Source: DATDCV01 sp036524155 (GTDB taxonomy: Bacteria; Verrucomicrobiota; Verrucomicrobiia; Limisphaerales; UBA8199). From it: a stretch of 10,286 nt of DNA. The notes beneath the pieces are model-generated. The model saw only the letters and a program-made list of their open reading frames with translations. It was not told where the DNA came from and ran no database searches. Below, piece after piece: positions 6,540 to 10,286 of this stretch. Made by a program: the position numbers and the translations under genes. The stretch spans positions 1 through 10,286 of the forward strand of contig DATDCV010000230.1 of NCBI GenBank assembly GCA_036524155.1, in the 5' to 3' direction. The stretch's first letter is position 1. Each line of letters starts with the position of its first letter.

Positions 6540-7757
6540 TCACTTCGGCTTGTTCAGCAGCGAGGCGAGCTTCTCGTTGGCCTGGTCCAACTCCACCGGT
6601 TTCTCGGCCTCCCGCGAGGGTGTGGGAGCCGGCTTCGGAAGGGCGCCTGGCTGGGCCAAAGCCGCCAGTTTCTTCTCATCCACGGCTTCGGCAACCGGGA
6701 CCGCCGGGGCGTTCGCCGGTCTGGGCGACGGTTGCGGCGCCGCCAGCCGTTCGAGGATCTTCTCCCCGGCGGCACCTTGCTCGGCGTCCCCGCGCAGATA
6801 TGCCGCTACCCGGGCCCCGGACGTGGCACCCGAGGTTTCCGCCGCCGCGCGGCGCGCCCGCTGCACGATCTCGAGGAAGTAGCTCTCGAGATTTTGCGTC
6901 GGCGTGTCGATTTTGACCTTGTCTTCGGCGACATCCCTGCGAATCAGCTCAAGGACCCGTTCCATGGTCTGACGTGGCAGGGCGGGGGTGGTGATCTGAA
7001 TCGTGTCCGGCGACGCCAGCAAATCTCTCAGAGGCCCCTGCGCCTGGATTTTGCCGCCGTAGTAAATGACCACCCGATCGCAGACATCCTCCACGTCCGA
7101 CAACAGGTGGCTGCTCAGGATTACGGTCTTACCGCGCCGCGCCAGCGCGATGATCAGGTCTTTGACCTCGCGGCAGCCGATAGGGTCCAGCCCGGAGGTC
7201 GGCTCATCCAGGATCACCAGGTCCGGGTCGTTGATCAGCGCCTGGGCCAGACCGATGCGGCGCTGCATGCCTTTGGAAAACTCGCCCACGGCCCGCAGGT
7301 GCACCTGGCTTAGGCCCACCATTTCGAGGAGTTGCTCGGAACGCTTTTGCCGGTCTTCCTTCGGCAGCTCGAACAAGTTGCCGAAAAATTGCAGCGTCTC
7401 GCGCGAGTTGAGGTAGCGGTACAGGTAGGATTCCTCCGGCAGATACCCAATCCGCGACTTGGTCGCGACGTGCCGCGGCGAGTGGCCAAAAACTTCGAGG
7501 TGGCCCTTGGTGGGGTGGAGCAGGCCGAGAATCAGCTTCACGGTCGTCGATTTGCCGGAGCCATTGGGTCCGAGCAGCCCGAAAACCTCACCCCGGCGGA
7601 CGTCAAAATCGACATTGTCAATCGCCCGCGCCTTGGGGCGCCCCCAGAAATCTTTGAAAACTTTCGTCAGCCCGCGGACGGAAACGACGACTTCGCCGTT
7701 CGTTTGCGGGTCGCGAAGCGCCGAGTGCGGAATGAGTTCAGTAACGTTCGTCGGCAT
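6540..7757 (-). CDS. ABC transporter ATP-binding protein with Pro/Ala-rich C-terminal tail
   Basis: A cytoplasmic ATPase subunit of 405 residues that powers the permease encoded next. The core (about 24-300) has Walker A GPNGSGKST (63-71), a Q-loop position occupied by Glu in GYLPEES (104-110), signature FSKGMQRR (160-167), Walker B VILDEPTSGLD (181-191) and H-loop His217. The YLPE form of the Q-loop and the FSKGM signature are typical of the ABC-2 export class (CcmA/GldA/NatA-like). Residues 300-405 form an extension: a charged helix, then a stretch rich in Pro and Ala, then a final helix (ELDQANEKLASLLNKPK). This tail is not part of the usual 300-310 residue protein. GAGGGA lies about 12 bases upstream of the ATG, a rather distant ribosome site. 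Only 3 bases separate the start from the stop of a small upstream ORF. Confidence 0.93.
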   Translation of the reverse strand: MPTNVTELIPHSALRDPQTNGEVVVSVRGLTKVFKDFWGRPKARAIDNVDFDVRRGEVFGLLGPNGSGKSTTVKLILGLLHPTKGHLEVFGHSPRHVATKSRIGYLPEESYLYRYLNSRETLQFFGNLFELPKEDRQKRSEQLLEMVGLSQVHLRAVGEFSKGMQRRIGLAQALINDPDLVILDEPTSGLDPIGCREVKDLIIALARRGKTVILSSHLLSDVEDVCDRVVIYYGGKIQAQGPLRDLLASPDTIQITTPALPRQTMERVLELIRRDVAEDKVKIDTPTQNLESYFLEIVQRARRAAAETSGATSGARVAAYLRGDAEQGAAGEKILERLAAPQPSPRPANAPAVPVAEAVDEKKLAALAQPGALPKPAPTPSREAEKPVELDQANEKLASLLNKPK

Positions 7758-7760
7758 GTG

Positions 7761-7844
7761 TCAATTGTTTCCCTCGGCTGCTTTGCGGAAGATCGCGGCC
7801 AAATCGGGTTTTGCTAGTAGCGTTAGAAACTGGGGCTCGTTCAC
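7761..7844 (-). CDS. Possible 27-residue ORF in the toxin position (uncertain)
   Basis: A GTG overlaps the stop of the antitoxin-like gene (GTGA). It opens a frame of 27 codons (VNEPQFLTLLAKPDLAAIFR, then KAAEGNN) that ends in TGA three bases before the ATG of the ABC ATPase. The overlap is the arrangement expected of a coupled antitoxin/toxin pair, but 27 residues is too short for any known toxin. It may be the stub of a deleted toxin, a leader that couples translation to the ABC gene, or chance. Codons such as CTA and AAA are less GC-rich than those of the neighbours. Treat as unproven. Confidence 0.25.
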   Translation of the reverse strand: MNEPQFLTLLAKPDLAAIFRKAAEGNN

Positions 7845-8044
7845 TTGGCCAGCAATGCCAACAACTCATGGTTTTCCCGAAACACAACATCACAAGCCTC
7901 CACAAACGACAGCTTTTTCCCCAACCAGCTCTTTTGGTTTGGGGATCGTTTCGCCACAATCGCTCCGGCGAGGAAGGCAAATACTTTTTCCTGTTCCTCG
8001 GAAGGGAGTTTCTCGATTTGCTCGATTATTTCAGTGGCACTCAT
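7841..8044 (-). CDS. Small antitoxin-like protein, 67 residues
   Basis: The N-terminus (MSATEIIEQIEKLPSEEQEK, residues 1-20, then VFAFLAG) has the form seen in many short antitoxins of type II addiction modules: a helix, the LP-x-EEQ turn, and a second helix. The C-terminus (FVEACDVVFRENHELLALLAK, 47-67 region) is the matching helix pattern (F-x-EA...VF-x-E/N-x-ELL-x-LA) that binds the toxin in that kind of protein. The family assignment is from recall of pattern only. No PIN- or RelE-type toxin follows: the next full gene is the ABC ATPase. The start at 8042-8044 is the only ATG that gives this N-terminus. The gene lies 82 bases downstream of the metal ATPase on the same strand, in a spacer with no clear terminator. 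It could be a solitary antitoxin or have been recruited as a regulator. Confidence 0.6.
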   Translation of the reverse strand: MSATEIIEQIEKLPSEEQEKVFAFLAGAIVAKRSPNQKSWLGKKLSFVEACDVVFRENHELLALLAK

Positions 8045-8126
8045 AATCCAATCTAACAGGGCTCCCCTCCCGCGGCAAACGGCCGGCCTGTCGGCGCCGG
8101 GCTCGATTCGCAGTTCGGCCTGTGCT

Positions 8127-10148
8127 TCATGCGGCCAGTTTCGGTTCGAGCGCGGGCGCCGGCGGGCCGCGCCGGCCGGGTTTCGGCGCGTCTGGTTCCG
8201 GGTGATAATGCTCGAGTTCCTCGCCTTTGCGCACCAATCGGGCGCTGTTGAACACGACGATGAGCGAACCGATGGTGTGCATCGCCGCGGCCAGTACCGG
8301 CGGCACCTGGCCGAGGGCGGAGGCCGTCATGCCGCCGATGATGAAGACGACGCCGAACAGAAAGTTCTGGTTGATGACGCTGCGCGTGCTGCGCGACAAC
8401 TTGACCAGGAAGGGGAGCCGCCGCAGGTCGTTATTCATCAGCGCGATGGTTGCGCTGTGGATGGCGACTTCGCTGCCGGCCGCCCCCATCGCGATCCCGA
8501 TGTCACCCGCGGCCAACGCGGGCGCGTCGTTCACGCCGTCGCCGACCACCGCCACCTGGTAGCCCTTGGATTTGACCGCCCGGACGAATTCCACTTTGTT
8601 TTGGGGGAGGCATTCGCCCTGGGATTCCTCGCAGCCAATCTCCTGCGCCACCCGCGTCGCCACCGCCTGGCGGTCGCCGGAGACCATGGCGATGCGCCGC
8701 ACGCCGTTTTCCTTCAATTCCCCGAGCGACTCGCGCGCTTCGGCCCGGGTCTGGTCCTGCAGGCCCACCCAGCCGATGCACTGGCCATCCCGGGCGACAA
8801 AGACCAGGCTCCAGCCTTCGGTTTCGTTCAGGTCAACCGATTTGTGGAAGTCGTCCTTCACCCCGTTGTCCTTGAGCCACTGCGCGCGGCCGACCAGCAC
8901 CTGCGCGCCGCTCACCTGCGCCTTGATCCCGCGGCCCGCGGTTTCGGAAAAGTCCTTCGGATCGACCATCGGCACGCCCGCTTCCCCGGCCAGTTGCGCC
9001 AGCGCCTTGGCCGTGGGGTGATTGCTGTATTTCTCGGCGGACGCAGCCACGCGGAGCAGTTCGGCGGGTTTGGTGTCTCCGAGCGGCGCCAGCCGGCTGA
9101 CGGCCAGCTCGCCCGTTGTCAGCGTGCCGGTCTTGTCGAAAATGAACGCGTTAATCTTGGCGGCCAACTCGATGTCCGCCACGTTCTTAATCAGGATGCC
9201 CAGGCGGGCCGCCGCCGACAGCGCCGCCACCATGGCGGTGGGTGTCGCCAGGATGAACGCGCACGGGCAGGCGAAGATGATGACCGAGATGACATTGTTC
9301 AGGTTGCGGGTGAACGCCCAGACCAGGGCCGCGATGACCAGCACCAGCGGCGTGTAAAAGCCCATGTACTGGTCGACGATCTTCATGATCGGCAGCTTGG
9401 TTTTTTCCGCCGCCAGGATCAGCTCGCGCACGCGCCCCAGCGTGGTGTCCTGCCCGGCCCGCGTGACCTTGATCTCCAACACCCCGGTGAGGTTTTGGGT
9501 CCCGGCGAACACTTCGTCGCCCGGTTTCTTATCCGCCGGCAGCGATTCGCCGGTGATGGTGGACTGATTGAACGAGCCCTGGCCGGTGACAATGACGCCG
9601 TCGGCCGCGACGTTGTCGCCGGGACGGATGCGGATGACGTCGCCGACGGCCAGGTCTTTGGCGGCGACCTCCTCTTCGCCTTGCGGCGTAATCCGGCGGG
9701 CTTTGGTGGGGGTCAGCTTGATGAGCGATTCGATGGAAGCGCGGGCGCCTTCGGCCGTGCGGGTTTCGATGATCTCGCCCATCAGCATGAAGAACGCGAC
9801 GACGCCGGCCGTTTTGTAGTCGCTGGACGCAAAGGCGGCGAGAACCGCGATGGCGACCAGTTCGTTGATGCTGAGGATGCCTCGCCAGATGTCCTTGATG
9901 GCGGTGTAAACGATCGGATAGCCCAGCGTAATGGCCCCCAAAAACGCGCTGACGCTGGCAATCGTGTGCCCCTGCTGGAACACCCAATCGACGATAAACG
10001 CGTTGAGGACCAGAACGATCCCGACGAGCGTTTGCCACAGCCGAACCGGGGCGTGCTCGTGATCGTGGCCGTGCTCGTGGTCGGGGCCGCACGAGCAGGA
10101 CTCATCGGGGTCATGATCGTGCCGGCTTAAAAGGGAAGTGACTTGCAT
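8127..10148 (-). CDS. Heavy-metal-translocating P1B-type ATPase
   Basis: A 673-residue membrane pump that uses ATP to expel a metal ion from the cytoplasm. Motifs present: actuator TGES (199-202), membrane metal site CPC (294-296), phosphorylation site DKTGT with Asp338, nucleotide-domain HP (377-378) and hinge GDGVNDAP (536-543). The N-terminus carries no HMA domain. Instead, residues 10-32 are rich in His plus CSC (18-20), a likely metal-binding segment, and the C-terminus has EHYHPEP (646-652). The last membrane span contains His624 in MHTIGS, where Zn/Cd pumps usually have Asp and Cu pumps have a Met/Ser pattern, so the metal (Zn, Cd, Co, Mn or Cu) is unclear. The ATG lies 4 bases after the stop of the upstream HflK-like gene, so the two are probably co-translated. 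No Shine-Dalgarno sequence is obvious. Confidence 0.92.
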   Translation of the reverse strand: MQVTSLLSRHDHDPDESCSCGPDHEHGHDHEHAPVRLWQTLVGIVLVLNAFIVDWVFQQGHTIASVSAFLGAITLGYPIVYTAIKDIWRGILSINELVAIAVLAAFASSDYKTAGVVAFFMLMGEIIETRTAEGARASIESLIKLTPTKARRITPQGEEEVAAKDLAVGDVIRIRPGDNVAADGVIVTGQGSFNQSTITGESLPADKKPGDEVFAGTQNLTGVLEIKVTRAGQDTTLGRVRELILAAEKTKLPIMKIVDQYMGFYTPLVLVIAALVWAFTRNLNNVISVIIFACPCAFILATPTAMVAALSAAARLGILIKNVADIELAAKINAFIFDKTGTLTTGELAVSRLAPLGDTKPAELLRVAASAEKYSNHPTAKALAQLAGEAGVPMVDPKDFSETAGRGIKAQVSGAQVLVGRAQWLKDNGVKDDFHKSVDLNETEGWSLVFVARDGQCIGWVGLQDQTRAEARESLGELKENGVRRIAMVSGDRQAVATRVAQEIGCEESQGECLPQNKVEFVRAVKSKGYQVAVVGDGVNDAPALAAGDIGIAMGAAGSEVAIHSATIALMNNDLRRLPFLVKLSRSTRSVINQNFLFGVVFIIGGMTASALGQVPPVLAAAMHTIGSLIVVFNSARLVRKGEELEHYHPEPDAPKPGRRGPPAPALEPKLAA

Positions 10149-10152
10149 GCTA

Positions 10153-10286
10153 TTATTTCGGTGCTTCGGTTTTCTTGGGCGGCTCGCGGTTCAGCAACAG
10201 CCGCAGTTCCTTGGGCTTGCCGTTGGCGCCTTCGGTGAGGAAGATCTTTTCCTGCGCCGTGCCCAGGACGCGGGCCAGGGTCTCAT
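10153..10286 (-). CDS. C-terminal end of HflK-like SPFH (band 7) protein, partial
   Basis: Only the last 43 codons are inside the window; the gene continues beyond 10286. The visible residues begin ETLARVLGTAQEKIFLTEGA and end in NREPPKKTEAPK. The start closely resembles the ETMERVLGNTRKVLV segment at the end of the SPFH domain in HflK, the membrane protein that controls the FtsH protease. The TAA stop lies 4 bases before the start of the metal ATPase, which argues for one operon. The call rests on about 16 residues and could be another SPFH protein. Confidence 0.55.
   Translation of the reverse strand, partial: ETLARVLGTAQEKIFLTEGANGKPKELRLLLNREPPKKTEAPK

Noticed and set aside
5720..6916. 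398-codon open frame on the plus strand
   Set aside because: Antisense to the permease and ABC ATPase. The composition is low-complexity (Arg/Pro/Gln) and there are no motifs.
8060..8105. GC-rich palindromic stretch between the metal ATPase and the antitoxin-like gene as a terminator
   Set aside because: Only short self-complementary pieces such as CGGCGCCG are present, with no stable single stem and no T-run.
7845..10130. 761-codon open frame on the plus strand
   Set aside because: It is antisense to the metal ATPase, whose motifs are complete. The translation is rich in Arg, Gly, His and Asp with no domain pattern, as expected for an antisense frame in GC-rich DNA.

Overview
The window is GC-rich and almost entirely protein-coding. 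It looks like chromosomal DNA from a member of the PVC group, most plausibly Verrucomicrobiota. That placement is an inference from three things: the style of the membrane proteins, a REP-like palindrome built on GCGGACT/AGTCCGC, and heptamer repeats between genes. There is no rRNA or other marker here to confirm it.

Left part (1-1728, minus strand): aroB (3-dehydroquinate synthase, GTG start) is followed, with a 17-base overlap, by an unrecognised 202-residue protein. Short arrays of 7-base repeats sit at both ends of that unknown gene. One of them is translated as the C-terminal tail of AroB. Divergent from aroB, on the plus strand, is a complete guaA (GMP synthase, 1847-3388). A good sigma70-type promoter for aroB lies in the divergent spacer and is placed so that the mRNA could be leaderless.

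Middle (3389-3641): this spacer lies between convergent genes. It holds two 29-base perfectly inverted arms, each with its own internal hairpin, around a 51-base centre. This is the layout of a REPIN (paired inverted REP).

Right part (3642-10286, minus strand): a run of tightly packed genes that looks like one or two operons. In transcription order it contains the C-terminal end of an HflK-like SPFH protein (cut by the window edge), a P1B heavy-metal ATPase with a His/Cys-rich N-terminus, and a 67-residue antitoxin-like protein. A possible 27-residue ORF then sits where a toxin gene would be expected. Last come an ABC ATPase with a Pro/Ala-rich tail, an ABC-2-type permease with a large soluble insertion, and a membrane-anchored helical-repeat protein of 503 residues. 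The last three have junctions of 4 bases or fewer and probably form one exporter or envelope module of unknown substrate.

Most of the window is ordinary housekeeping and transport. The parts that merit attention are the REPIN, the heptamer arrays, the toxin-less antitoxin, the unusual metal ATPase, and the ABC/helical-repeat module.
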